A stretch of 64,000 nt of DNA from Nematostella vectensis (taxonomy: Eukaryota > Cnidaria > Anthozoa > Actiniaria > Edwardsiidae), in the NCBI RefSeq assembly GCF_932526225.1, contig NC_064044.1, positions 5,420,747 to 5,484,746 on the forward strand, written 5' to 3'. Positions 11,866 to 24,190 of the stretch are shown here, in pieces. How positions within the stretch are numbered: the first letter of the stretch is position 1; each line of letters starts with the position of its first letter. A program made the translations under genes and the position numbers. The notes under the pieces were generated by a model. It ran no database searches. It saw only the letters and a list, made by a program, of their open reading frames with translations, and was not told the origin of the DNA.

Positions 11866-13319
11866 ACATACATACATACATACATAAACTTTATTTAAGT
11901 GTCAAAAGTGTTTAGCTAAAAAGCTAATTGTGGACACTATAAAAAATAAATAATCAGATAATTAATAAATAATATGATTTAGAATCTAATCTAGCTATAT
12001 ATAAAATATTAAAAATATTATAGAAAACTATACGTATTATACATATTAATATAATATATTATATACACAAACACTATATAGACGAACTATCACAGGCGTA
12101 GATACAAGTAAACAGACATGTGTATACAAATAGACACAAGAACAAACAAACAAACAAACAAGCAACATATAAATAAATAACAAAACAAATTAATATAAAA
12201 ATATGGTACAAGGGTGGTGCACACTCCTCATGTGCCCGACCGCCAGACAGCACACGGGACCACCCCACGTGCCCACCCCACTAGGATGAGCATGCGATGC
12301 AGTCACATGCGCCATCCAGCAGGCCAAGCACATCAAGAGTGCGCACTCCCGTCCTAAAAGCCTGTAGGCTGGTCTTATTACGAAGTTCCTGACTTATTTT
12401 ACCCCAAATATAGGGGCCTAGAAACCTTATGCTGTGTCTACCATATGTTATTGTATTAAATCTTGGAACAGGAAAATCGCTCCTCAAGTTGTAACTCCTG
12501 TCTTGCTGAAAAAATATACTTTGAATATGCTCAGGAGCTAGGGAATTTCTAACTTTGTACATTAATATAAGAATGTCTTGTAATCTTCTATTCTCTAAGC
12601 TTGACAATCGCCCTCTCCTTAAAAGTTCAGCATAAGTGTCAGTTCTATTATTAAATATTGCGCGTAGAGCCCTCTCTTGGACTCTCTCTAACTTTCTAGC
12701 ATCAGCGGCTTTACAAAAGTGCCATACCGTGTGACAATATGTGAGATTGGGTAAAATTGCTGATTTATAAAGTTGTAATTTGGCGTCTACTGGGATTAGA
12801 TTTCTAAGCCTTACCAACACACCAACTTTTTGGCTTGCTTTCTTACATATTTCACTGATATGAAGACTAAAGTTCTGCTTATCGTCAAGAGTCACTCCTA
12901 GCAGTTTCATTTCAGTAGACGATTTAATTATTTCTTCATCAATCTTAACCTGTATAGATAGGTTGTCTTTATTTCTATTTTTTCTGCCTAGCAACATCAA
13001 GCTATATTTATCATAGTTCCCTTTGAGGAAATTATCTTTATACCATTGTGATATCTTATGTCCTTCTTCGTTCAAAATTTGTTCCACGCACTCAGCTGTT
13101 CCCCCTTTTACATAGAGCTGATGGTCATCAGCATACATTGACAAGCTAGCTGTGTTAACTTCAAATGTCATGTCATTTTGGAAGATATTCCATAATAATG
13201 GTCCAAATGACGACCCTTGAGGACATCCCCTTACTGCATCCTTCCAGACACTGGTGACTCCATTAAGTTTGACCCTGTTTTGACGGTTGGTGAAGTATGA
13301 TCTCATCAAGTGTTAAAAT
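11866..13319 (-). mobile_element. 5'-truncated LINE (non-LTR retrotransposon) with (TATG)n tail
   Basis: A 1,454-bp segment absent from copy B, where ACTAT runs straight into GTTAAAACCC (about 42,213). The minus-strand frame 13,309-12,281 encodes the second half of a reverse transcriptase: GCPQGSSFGPLLWNIFQND, the catalytic YADD box, and a LLGVTLDDKQNFSLH thumb motif. The N-terminal endonuclease and the first RT blocks are missing. The CDS is followed by about 400 bp of 3' UTR and a TATG microsatellite tail (11,866-11,885). Truncation at the 5' end with a microsatellite 3' tail is typical of CR1/L2-like LINEs. I see no clear target duplication. Confidence 0.92.
12281..13309 (-). pseudogene. 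partial LINE reverse transcriptase
   Basis: The 342-residue open frame starts inside the RT palm domain, so the ATG is not a true start. RT blocks are seen in order: GCPQGSSFGPLLW (template grip), SLSMYADDHQLY (catalytic YADD), and LLGVTLDDKQNFSLHISEICKKASQKV (thumb). A C-terminal region with NLRSDFPVPRFNTITYGRHS ends the frame. The frame is open, which suggests a fairly recent insertion. It is not expected to act alone, because the endonuclease half is missing. Confidence 0.9.
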
Positions 13320-15050
13320 GTTAAAACCCTAAGCGGTTTAGAGTTTCTCTAGAGGGACTAAACCCCTTTCTGGGCAACAATTCACCTAACAAACACACAC
13401 AAGGCTAATAAAGCAATGTTAATAGCTTTATTGAGAAAACATTCTATATTTCATTTTCCCGAAGGATCAAGAGAGAATGACCCATATCCCGGTTCACCTG
13501 TGGTGAACGTTCTAAAATGCAGAAGAAAATTGCGCTCATAGCAACAACCTTATTATTGCTATTGATCATTAGCGTAATTCTCTTCCTAATAATTCATTAA
13601 TTCTTATATACACTAAAATTTAAGAACTTCGTTAAGAACATATTTAGCCTATATTCAGCATAAGTAATATAGCCACCGGGATTTTACCTACCGGGACCGG
13701 AATTTTGCGAAAATAACGGTCGGAAAACGAGAATCGGGCCTCCCTTCATGACCCTCGTAGAAAGGAAGTCGAGAATAAATGCTTTCCAACGTAACAACGT
13801 GCAGTTGGAAAGCGTTTTCGTTACGGTTCTGAGTATGTGTTATCACATTACGTGATCTTTTGTTTAAATATAACAACTATTTTTTATTTTGTAAGATTAC
13901 GTAACTACTTTAGCACTACATATCGTATATATGCGATAGAGATATGATAATTATTTCATCTCGCATGTTGGACGCTAGTACCACTGTGTAACCAAACTTC
14001 ATGGTATATTATATTAATGACTTAATTATCGAGGCTATGTAATCAACACATGCGATCGAGGAATACGTTCCCGGTTTTTTGCCTATAGAGTTTTATCCGG
14101 GTTTTCGTATCGGGCGTGTGATTTTGAAGTTGTATTTCATAAGATTATTGATATTTTTGAATTGTGTAATTGCACTTGCACTTAAGTAATATTTTAGGTA
14201 TTATAATTTTTAAGTTAAGAATATTTTCTGCATTGTATTTATATACCACGTTTGATTTCTAATAAAATGTGAAGTGGTACCAGTTCGTAGAAAGGAAGTC
14301 GAGAATAGCGCTTTACAGCAAGACTCACCTCTTACCTGTCAACAAGTGTTAGTAAGAGGTCAGGATTTGCGCATACGTGCTTTTCGTCCTTTGTATAAAC
14401 TTGACATTTCGAGATAAACATAAATACCACACTCGAATAAATGGGCGGGCCTTTGTAAGTGAGTAATCACAGGCGATTTGTCCGTCTCTGATGCTTCTAT
14501 TTGATTTGATTCAAGAATGAATGTTTTTAGATAATGAATTTTTTTAACACATTCGTTCGGTCTTGGGGAGGGAGAGCTGGCTTTGCTGAGTAAAAGAAAT
14601 GTTCATGTACGACAAGCTGCAATTGTATTGGCAAATGAACAATATTCACAACTCGACACAAAGAACGAGAAGAATAGAGACAAAAGAACTCTTTTGTTGA
14701 ACAAAGATATTAGGAGACAAAGCAGTTGCGTAATTACTCCTTTATACGAAGGTCGAATACGTTACACAATTCTCACGAGTGCTATTTGAGAAGTTGTAAA
14801 CTATCCGACACTGCATCCATTGTGTCATCGCATAAGATTGGGAATAAATTTGGCGGTTCAACAATGGTCTCCAAGCAATGGTCGCAGTGCGAATTGTACC
14901 AGGGTGGGAGGGAGGGTAGTTGTAATGCCACCTTACCCCACCCCGCCACCTCAGCTTCACACTGTGTTAATTTATTCATGGTTGTAGATCTTAAAAGCGC
15001 TGACCGTAATGTATGCAGCGCGAATAGTTCCGCTATTCAATACCGGAGTG

Positions 15051-15057
15051 TATAAAA
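15051..15057 (+). promoter_or_regulatory. TATA box of secreted-protein gene, copy A
   Basis: TATAAAA lies 116 bp upstream of the ATG at 15,173. The same box is at 43,948 in copy B with nearly identical flanks. Transcription would be expected to start about 25-30 bp downstream, giving an ~90-nt 5' UTR. Confidence 0.75.
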
Positions 15058-18000
15058 AGCCCAGTGTCGACTTCACGAATCGTATCTACAAGGCTTTGGC
15101 TTACTCCATCTGCAGTCTCCATATCGACAATAGTGAAACAAAACGTCTTTTAAGAAAGCTTCGCGTACAAAGATGCAGTTGGTGCTGGGCTTGCTTGCCC
15201 TGTCTTGTGCGGCGGGCGTGCAGTCTGCTGAAGGTAGTGTACAGTCTTTACATTTCTTAAGTTTCTCCTGGATAGTTTTAATCTTTCTCGCATAGCTTTA
15301 TAACGTGAGGTCTTAAGACATCGTATATGCTAGTCGGCTCTCATTCGGACTTATTTGGAAATGCTCTGTTTTCGAATATTGAGAATTCCTTTTATTTGGA
15401 TCGCGAAGAAATGATACGTTTTTCTCGCACCCTTGCCCCAGTGTACATTGGCCTTCACGCGCGGCCACAGAAAAATATTCCGTGGCAACGGGAAAAAAAT
15501 CCGTGTTAACGGAAAAAAATCCCGTGCCCACGAGTTCGAAAGCCTAAGTGTATGTTTTCCCGTGGACGGCCACATATTCTAAAAAAAACCCTTTCCGAAT
15601 AACCCGAAATAAGAGCGGGCTAGCAGGCTGCTTTTAGTAAAAAAGGATAACAAGTATACAACAGGACTGTTACATTGTTACAAGTGAGCCATGTAATTTT
15701 TGTGAGTATGTCATTCTTTGGATTCTAACGAGGTATTTTCTATTTCATTCTTTGGCAGGTGCAAAGTACGATGTGCTATCCTGCAATTCCTTCAACTTAG
15801 CGAATAACCAATACGAACAAAATGCAGACCACGGCTCATGGCCAGCCAGCGGCTTCTGTCGTGCAATTCGTAGCCAGACCCTCCCTGTCGGCGCACATTA
15901 TTCCTACGAGGCTTCGGTGTCGCTGTATAACGTGAGGGGCAGGGGCGGGGTGAATTTTGGTCATCTTGGATTGGCTTACAATGCGCTGGATGCGAACAAC
16001 TTCGATTTCGTGTACTTTCGGTAAGTGCATCTTTATATACCTATTTAAAAAAAATGGGAATGATTAGTGCAAACGGGAAATGGCGATGGGAATGGCAGTT
16101 ACACAACTTCTCTAAGTACTATGGCTTATATAGTATTATATCATATATTTCTTATATTATACTTCAACCGATTGCAGGAGAACATCGATTAATCATACAT
16201 TAATCAATTAAAGGCAATGGATTTATAGCTCTTGTATAGCTAGAGTTTTTTCAGTCGTGGAACTGCCATTTGCCATTCGCCGGTTGCACTGACAACGTTT
16301 TTCTAATTAGATTTATGTGCAGATTATTGATATTGCAAACTGTTTACTTTGATTGTATTTTTAAATATGATTGCATGTTTCGTTATTATAATATCTTTGA
16401 TAATTATTGTGCTGGTGATAAAGGGAAATTATTTTGTCAAAAGAGCAACAAAATATTAAAGAATGATAGCTCAGTGCCAGCTTAAATAATCGATACTTTT
16501 CGATTTTTTAATCGTTCCAGTCCTCACTCCTCTGGGGGCTGCTTCCAAACTGGTTACGTCATCAACGGAATCCCAACATTCCCCGCGGACTCAGTATCCA
16601 GTGCTTGCCCAAGCGGACCTCCGAGGGGTGGATCATGGTTCCAGGCAAAGGTTCTCGTCCAGGGTATCAAAGCTCGCATATTCCTGGACAACAAACTAAT
16701 CCGAGAAGTTTCTACCCATTACCGACCATATGGACGCGCAGGCGTCATCGTCGCGAACGGTTACAAAAATGTTATCTACTTTAAAAACTTCGAGATAAAA
16801 GGCATCTCAAAATCCTACCCCTTCCCGGCGAGGTCTTGTATGGCGACACACACTCTTCCTGGATATTACTTGCTGGACGCGGACCATGGCTCCTGGCCGC
16901 GAAGCGGGTTTTGCAGAACATTACTTAAACCTGCTTTACCTGGTTCCTCTTATCGGGTGTCGGCGAAGTTCTTGAATCTGATCGGGCGTGACGGTGTTAA
17001 TTTTGGACATCTTGGACTGATGTTCAATGCAAAGGACATTAACAATTTCGATTTCGTCTATTTTAGGTAAGTCGAGACGGCGATGCGCTTTTATTGATAA
17101 AGATATTTAAAATATCTCGCATGATAGCAGCATTTCAACAAAACATTTTTTATGTCAAGCAAATTATTGGACATTTCATGTGCATAATTTTTACTTTCAG
17201 TTTACACTCACAGACTTGATGAGTTAAATTTATTTCAAAATGGTCGCCTGCAATGTTACGTGAATGGGAATTCTCGACGTACACAGTTTTTGGTAAAAAA
17301 AAGGAAACAATGATTTTAGCGAACTCCAAAAAATATTATCTTATGTCAACACTTGTCTCCTTTTTAAATTCTGACTATAACAATCATCTACTCATCTTCA
17401 GGCCACACTCTGCTGGGGACTGCTATCAAACAGGATATGTCGTCAACGGGGTCCCTAATCTTAGTGGTGCTTCCTCAGGGCCATGCTCTGGTGGCCCCCC
17501 ATCAGGCGGAAAATGGTTCAGCGCGCATGTTGACGTCATCGGAACACGCGGCAAATTCTTCCTCGGAGAGATCCTGGTAGCGAGATCCTGGTAGCGACTA
17601 TCACAACCCATTTTCCCGCCAAACTACAAGGCGGTGTCATCGTTGCCAATGGTTACAAAAATGTCATATACTTCAAAGAGTATAAAATGAAGAAGCTGTC
17701 GGATGGGCTCCCATTCCCTTCACGGTCTTGTCGAGCCACGTTACGAGGGCCTGGGTACTATGAGCTGGATGCTGCGCATGGCACGTGGCCTGCTAGCGGG
17801 TTCTGCAGAGTGCTCATGCCAAAAAGTCTTCATACTAAAGAGTACAGTGTGTCTGTTGACTTGTATAACGTGGTTGGCTGGAAAGGCGTTAACTCTGGGC
17901 ACTTGGGTCTTATGTATAACGCCAAAGACATCGACAACTTTGAATTTGTGTATTTCAGGTGAGTGCAACAAATTTGTTTTACTCCATTTTTACGTGCGCA

Positions 18001-18604
18001 TCACATGCCCAATACAAAACAATTACGTGATTATCACATGATAGAATAACCATAGCCAGTATGAAGCGCGCTGGCAGTTGCCTCGTTCTATAGCAAGATC
18101 GTGAATAAAAAACTCTGTCTCACTTCGCACTCGGGCTTTTACACCTACAATGCCTTTGCCTTGTTACACCTTTTGATTAGAGCTCACAAAATGGTTATGG
18201 ATGCATCACATTGTTGATATAGTCGAATGAGCCCCTCTGACAACACTTATGTCAAACGCAATAACCACTTTCCTCCCCACGTGCTTGTTACCCTTTTACA
18301 CGTGATGCTCACGTGTACTCTCTTATCTCAGACCCCATTGGGTGGCCGGTTGCTACCAGACCGGATATGTGAAGAATGGGGTTCCTGTGTTTGACAATCT
18401 CGCAGTTAACCGCCCGTGTGTTAATGGACCACCAAAAGGACAGACTTGGTTTACTGCAAAGGTAAGTACACTTGTGTGTCATGCAACTATGCCACTACAT
18501 TGTGATATTTAGGAAATATGTGGTCGGATCCCCTAATACTTTCCTTAGAAACCGCTGCTGATAAGGGTAGGATAACATTCTTGAAAGTCATTTGGGGCTT
18601 AAAT

Positions 18605-19079
18605 CAGGGGCGTAGGCAGGGCAAAGGGGGCCCGGGCCCCCCTTCTCAGGCCCGAACCCAGGGGGGGTGCAAGGGGTGCGAACGCATTCCATCCCTATCC
18701 CCTCCCCTCCCCTCCCCTCCCCACACAACAGCCGAAGGTCTACTTTGGGTTATCAATAGACGTGCTATCTGTAGACAACACTTAAAGCATAGGCTTGATC
18801 AGTCTCGTAGCCAAATCCGACAATAAACATTCTGTGGATATACTGCAAAGGTATTTAAAATTGCTTTTTGTGTCCTCCCCCCTCCCCCCGGAAGGAAAAA
18901 ACTAGGTCCATTTTTGTTTTTGGATTTCGCATCCCCCCAAAGAAAAATCCTGGGTACGGGCCTGCTTCTAGCAGCCAAAAATACAGTTAATGTATGAAAC
19001 ATTATCTAAAACACAAGAGACAATGCCTTGAAAAGGCCTTTTGGGCCCACTCCTGTTAAAAATCCTGGCTACGCCGATG
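18605..19079. mobile_element. outer DNA-transposon-like insert in intron 5, copy A
   Basis: The left end CAGGGGCGTAGGCAGG (18,605-18,620) is an imperfect inverted match to the right end CCTGGCTACGCCGATG (19,064-19,079). Both share GGCGTAG and CAGG. No open frame of transposase type. Present in copy B at 47,440-47,910, so it was inserted before that duplication. I could not identify a convincing target duplication. Confidence 0.6.
18647..18964. mobile_element. nested inner MITE with CTTCT target duplication, copy A
   Basis: The left end CAGGCCCGAACCCAGG is inverted at the right end as CCTGGGTACGGGCCTG (one mismatch), and CTTCT abuts both ends (18,642-18,646 and 18,965-18,969). The interior holds a C-rich CCCCT repeat. 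It lies wholly inside the 18,605-19,079 element, so it landed in an older insertion. Confidence 0.72.
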
Positions 19080-20531
19080 AAAATGCTTTCACACTAAGCG
19101 CAAAATTTTATCAGGTGTGAAGCCTTTAAATGGGGAATGGAATTGCTTTCACGTATCGCTAAAGCCTTGATATAATTTGTTTCAGGTCAGTGTTGAAGGA
19201 GCATCGGTAAAAATCTACAGAGATAATGTATATCTCAGCTCAGTCCCTACGCGCTTCACTCCCACACCAAAAGGTGGTGTCATTGTCGCCAATGGTTACC
19301 AGAACGTCATCTACTACAGAGACTTCAGACTCCGCCCACTCAACCAGCCAATACCGTTCCTTACCACTCAGTGCATTAGTGCAGCTCAGAAAGGCAGCGG
19401 TTATACACTTCATGGTACAAACGGCGCATGGCCTGGGAGCGGGTTCTGCCGTGCGCTGTACGACGAGGTAATTGCAGGCTCAGGTTATACAATCTCTGCT
19501 GATTTCTACAACGTTCGCGGAAGGTCTAGTAGCCAGTCTTCTGGAGTTGGACATCTTGGAATAATGTTCAACGCAAAAGACCTGAACAATTTCGACTTCA
19601 TTTACTTCAGGTAAGGCCTATTTACCGGTTCAAAAAGTGGTTACAATTCTTATTTTCAACTCCTGTCACTGAAATTTTTATGGCTAATGTTATAACAAAA
19701 CTCACTCCTTTGTTATTGTTTTTTTATTGAAAATACAGTGATTTATTCGCATGGAAACTTCAAAATAACAATCTAGGAATAAAGTATGATATGCTTTAGA
19801 TATTTGATTTAAAATATCTTGATTACTTGCTTGAATTAGCCGATGGAAATGGATGCTTTGTGTGAACCGACATTGAGCGGGATCCTAAAATAGCGGCGTG
19901 GAGCCATTTATGCCAGCCAGTAACTTTTGCGGTAGATCTTTGTATCCCTTGGTTCAAGAAAGAAATCATCCTAGATAGTCGCAGTCTTGAATCATACTAA
20001 CTTGTGTGTCTTCATTGTGTGTTCCAGGCCCCACTGGGTCAACGGCTGCGTACAACCCGGATATGTCCAGACCAATGTCGTCCACACTACGTCAACGTTC
20101 CCATGCTCTAACGGCCCTCCAGCCACAGGAACCTGGTTCAACATCAAAGTTGTCGTGGCCGGAAGTCAGGCTCGTGTCTATAGAGACGGAGTTCTCGTGC
20201 GCACCATTTCCGGTCACTTTTCCGCTCTCGCAAGTGGTGGCGTGGTCGTTGCCAATGGTTATGACAACGTTATTGAATTCAAGAATTTTAATGTCGTGAA
20301 AAACTAGGCATGCAGTTGTAATGGTACTTGGCCCTAGCCTTTAGTACAAATATTAAACAAAAGAAACCAATCCCGAACGCTGTTTTTCTTATCCATGCAA
20401 CACCTCTTCCCCCTTCCCCCTTCCCCCTCCCCCCTTCCCCCTTCCCCCTCCCCCCCAGTAACTCCGAGGAAGGTGAATTCCTCCTCCCTCCACTCAAAAA
20501 AAGGGATGTAAGTGCGCTCATCCATATAAAG

Positions 20532-20537
20532 AATAAA
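20532..20537 (+). terminator. polyadenylation signal AATAAA, secreted-protein gene copy A
   Basis: First canonical AATAAA after the stop codon at 20,307, giving a 3' UTR of about 250 nt. Conserved at 49,354-49,359 in copy B. Assigned by position only. Confidence 0.55.
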
Positions 20538-23000
20538 CGGTCTTCCAGGAGCATTGAACATGCAATTTTGCGAATTTATTTCTTGATTACCATCATCTTT
20601 ATCATTTCCTTGATGGTAATTTTTAACGACTCTTGACTAACAAAAGGCTTAAAATGGCGTAAACGTTTTCCTACACAAAGGTGAACGTTGACATAAAAAT
20701 AATAATAACAAATAAAGACAGATCTTTAAGTCGTTTAGCAAAAGATAAAGTTGAATAAACTAAAATAATTCAGTATCGATCAATATTTTATTAACCCATA
20801 AATTAACACAGCCAAAATATACTGATGCTATGATTGGGCTTATTATATGCAAATTGCACTGTAATAAATGTTCTTTACTTCATAATTTGGTTGGTGGTAA
20901 GGGGCCACAGGGATCCCAAAACAAATAATATTATAACAGCACTTACACGTCACATGATTTTTAAGGGTTAATTCAAGCCAAAATAAACACAGAAATGGCT
21001 GTACTCCTCACGACAGAGAACGACTAAAAAAATTGTCGACCTAGTGAGTTCAAAGTATTCTATATTTGATATATTTTATGCGTTTTGCGAATTTGCACCC
21101 AGTCAACCATGATAAGTGCAACTTTCACGGCTGGTCGCTTTGTGGCTTATTTAGCTTAAATTCTATTGTTTTATTAAGAACCTTGTTTATATGAAAGCCC
21201 AAAGATTTCACCATATTTTAGAAACATGCTAAGAACATGTCGAGGATCAGATAGCAGTAAAACATTAATTTAATAATGATGCATTTTAAAACGTAGAATC
21301 AAGTTATGTTCATGATGACAATCTATTGATCACTCGTGTAATTGTGTTTGTAGTACTTTGAGTTTTCTATTCTTATATACTCAGAACACTGAAACCTAGC
21401 CGCGCGCCTCTTTTAAATATTATACGATCGAAATGCATGTCATACGCTGTGCTTATTGTAAAAGTTTATGTCCTGCCACGCCCAGTTTTTGTCATAACTG
21501 TATCCATGGAAACAGCAATTTTTGAAGTAAAAATCTAATTTCTGCTTCAAATTTCAATAAAATTAAGAACGAGTAAGACTATCAGACATGTTTTGTGAAA
21601 ACGATAAAAAATGACCATGCCTATAAGTAGAGTTTGTATCCCCGAAACACGCCACTTATTTAGAATCAGTATACGGGCGAGTTGAAGTAGATATGTATCG
21701 TTGATTTGAAGAAATTAGGTTTTTAATTGGAGGAAGAGGGTTTTCCCCGCAACGAAAAGCAAAATCTAAAAAAATTACCAAGTTATTAATTATGAATTTT
21801 TAAATGGATGGAAAAGCCTTCTTATTTCCTCCAGAAACCATGACGCTTGTTATATATCAATTCCAGCTTTTATGTTTAAATTCAAGCTGTTATTTTTTTT
21901 TTTTTATTTTTTTTTTTTGGCTTTGAGGCACTAAAGTCATCATAGAGAAACTAAAAAAAACGGATGTGTTGCGATAAAAAAAATGTTTGGGAAAATCTCA
22001 GACCGTCCCTATTTATGACAGGGTAGTTTTAAGAGTATCTATTTTTGACCCCTGATCCTCCTTTAATACATCAAGCAAAAGCGGATCTAGGGGAGGGTTT
22101 AGGGGGTTTACCCCCCCCCCCCCTTTTGGGCTGCCAGAAAGCTACTATTCATGAATGAATTGAATATAAGTTACCAGAGCTGTCAACTCTGTCACAAGAT
22201 TTTGGACCTCATCATAAACCAGTTTTTGTGAGAATGTCCATACATTCTCTGTATTCATCCGCATTGCCTGTCTTGTTTTTTTTTTTCACATATTAGCTGT
22301 GTTTCATCCGATTTTACAAGATTTCTGTCCAAGTTGGGTTGACAGCTATGACATATGTACTAGAAATAAAACCAAAAGTGATTTTTAATTCATTTCAATG
22401 AATGATTGGTCAAATTCTAACAAAGATTAGCAAGGCTTAAATGAATTACTTTGGAGAAAGAAATAGAGAACTGGTTTCATAAAACCTTAAAGAAATTGAG
22501 AGCTGGTCTCCGAAAACCCTGAGTATTAGTAATTTGTGAAAAACAACATATATTCGATAAACACTTGAAATTTGAATCGACCATTCTTGAATTCCGTTTT
22601 GATTTAAAAAAAAAAGGTGCACATACATATTAGGACCTTGAGGATCTGTTATTACCTAAAAAAATATGCCTTGTTTTTATACCACCTACAATGTTTTCAA
22701 TAACCCTGGGTACCTCAATGTTTTCTTACAAACCTTAAAAAAAACTTTTTTTTTTACTCATGTCACAATTTAATGTGGTCCAAAAGTAAAATTCAGGTTT
22801 CATAAAAAAGGCAAGACTCGACAAGACAGCTTTTTTGTAGAGGAGCAATTTCTCAAAAGCATTAGTTTTTTTCCCTCTGCAGCTTCTCCTATAAAAGCTC
22901 TTTCAACCTCTGGCTCATCAGATCATAGAGCTTATGAGACAGCAAAGTTCATATGATAATTTTCTGTAATGGGTATCATTTTAGAAAATTCTAGTTGGGA

Positions 23001-23111
23001 CTATTTTTAGTTTTAGGTTTTATGAATTAGGTTTTTGTGGTATAATATTTGTATCCTATTTTTAGTTTTAGGTTTTTTTGAATTAGGTTTTTGTGGTATA
23101 ATATTTGTATC
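23001..23111. repeat. 55-bp tandem duplication
   Basis: Two units beginning CTATTTTTAGTTTTAGG and ending GTATAATATTTGTATC, differing at a few bases. The same pair is in copy B near 51,672-51,783. Non-coding. Confidence 0.85.
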
Positions 23112-24158
23112 GTAAGGAAATTACCAGTTTTTATTTTCTTAAATGCTTTTCTCCAAACTTCTTCAGGTTAATCTCAGCCAGAGATTCTGAAATCAAGCTG
23201 AGACACAAGCTGCTGGCTAAGAGGCATGACCCAGGGCAGGATGTACCTATAAGGCATTGGTATTTAATGTAGGTCACCAAAAATAAACATATATATAGTA
23301 ACAAAAAGTAAGACAATATTTTAATGGAAAAATTGTTCTAAAAAAAATGAGTTATAAAAGTAAAAAAAAAAAATTTTTTTTCATGTTAGCCTGACAGGTT
23401 CTTGTATAATGTGTGGTTAGTGACAGTTAGGCTATTTAGGTTCATAAATAGTCTCTTGCTATTACAATGACTCATGGTAAAGTAATTGAGGTAGTAATTA
23501 ATCATAAAAAACAAAAACAGGTCTCCTATATGATCCCTTGAGATCATATTTAAAACTATTTAGAAATAAATTTTCCTATTTTAACCTATTTCAAATTCTA
23601 ATTTGATAATTTTAGGTTAACAGGTTCATTTTAGGTTCTTATATTTTTTCAAATATGTTGGAGTGCTTTTAATCCACCCTTAGCAAAGTTACATTCTAAA
23701 GCACAAGAGGGAAGGTTAATAAAGATATTTTCCAATATTTGAATTGCTTACTTTAAAACTTACACAAGAGAAAGAAAATGATAAAGCCCTACCTTTGCAA
23801 GTTAAGTAAAGTAATTTAAAGAAGTAAAAGGAATTTGAACAGTACAGGCAGTGAATGAGTACTTTCGCCTCAAATTCACTATGATAGTGTGATTTGCTGA
23901 TATACTTATTAATGTATAGGAATTTGATATGTATTTGTTTATTGTTTTTAATTTTGAAGAGAATAAAATAGCACCCAGTTTTTTGTGAGGAACTTTAATT
24001 GATCCTCATTTTAAAATAAATATGACCTCCCTTCACACCTGAAAGCCTTCCCTGTTATTCAAAGCACAAATTAATTTTGCTAATATTGCTGTATCAGTTG
24101 TCTATCAAGTATAGTTTAGTTAATTATATCCTTAGTAATGTCAATAAATACTTTTTTT

Positions 24159-24190
24159 ACCTAGAACAAAAAAACATATTTGTTCTAGGT
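24159..24190. other. perfect 12-bp-stem hairpin (copy A)
   Basis: ACCTAGAACAAA (24,159-24,170) and TTTGTTCTAGGT (24,179-24,190) are exact reverse complements around an 8-nt loop. Identical at 52,829-52,860 in copy B. Function unknown. Confidence 0.85.

Larger units (their letters stand above)
9743..15050. other. spacer between ASAP and secreted-protein gene, copy A
   Basis: No gene recognised apart from the reverse-transcriptase fragment listed separately. It holds the ASAP 3' flank, a TIR element (10,411-10,775), a short region at 11,373-11,488 whose ends are inverted copies of GGCCTCTTTTT, the LINE insertion (11,866-13,319), and about 1.7 kb of AT-rich sequence leading to the TATA box at 15,051. 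Short open frames here look random and are not shared in coding style between copies A and B. Confidence 0.7.
15173..20307 (+). pseudogene. secreted four-domain repeat protein, copy A, broken by 14-bp duplication
   Basis: Seven exons: 15,173-15,233 (signal peptide MQLVLGLLALSCAAGVQSAE), 15,759-16,020, 16,521-17,066, 17,402-17,958, 18,332-18,461, 19,186-19,610 and 20,028-20,307. Layout and sequence match the intact gene in copy B at about 98-99%. In exon 4 the 14-mer GAGATCCTGGTAGC occurs twice in tandem (17,568-17,581 and 17,582-17,595). This shifts the frame and makes an in-frame TAG at 17,592-17,594, so the product stops after 353 residues within domain 2. Because introns follow the stop, the mRNA is a likely target of nonsense-mediated decay. 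A shorter secreted product with one full domain is the alternative. All other splice sites are intact, so the lesion is probably recent. Confidence 0.9.

Noticed and set aside
20328-20636. Proline-rich frame PPSPFPLPPSPFP downstream of the secreted gene
   Set aside because: By-product of a (CTTCCCC)n tract of different length in the two copies; not conserved as protein.
23131-23316. 61-residue minus-strand frame identical in A and B
   Set aside because: All surrounding non-coding sequence is equally identical, so conservation is uninformative; no start context or domain.
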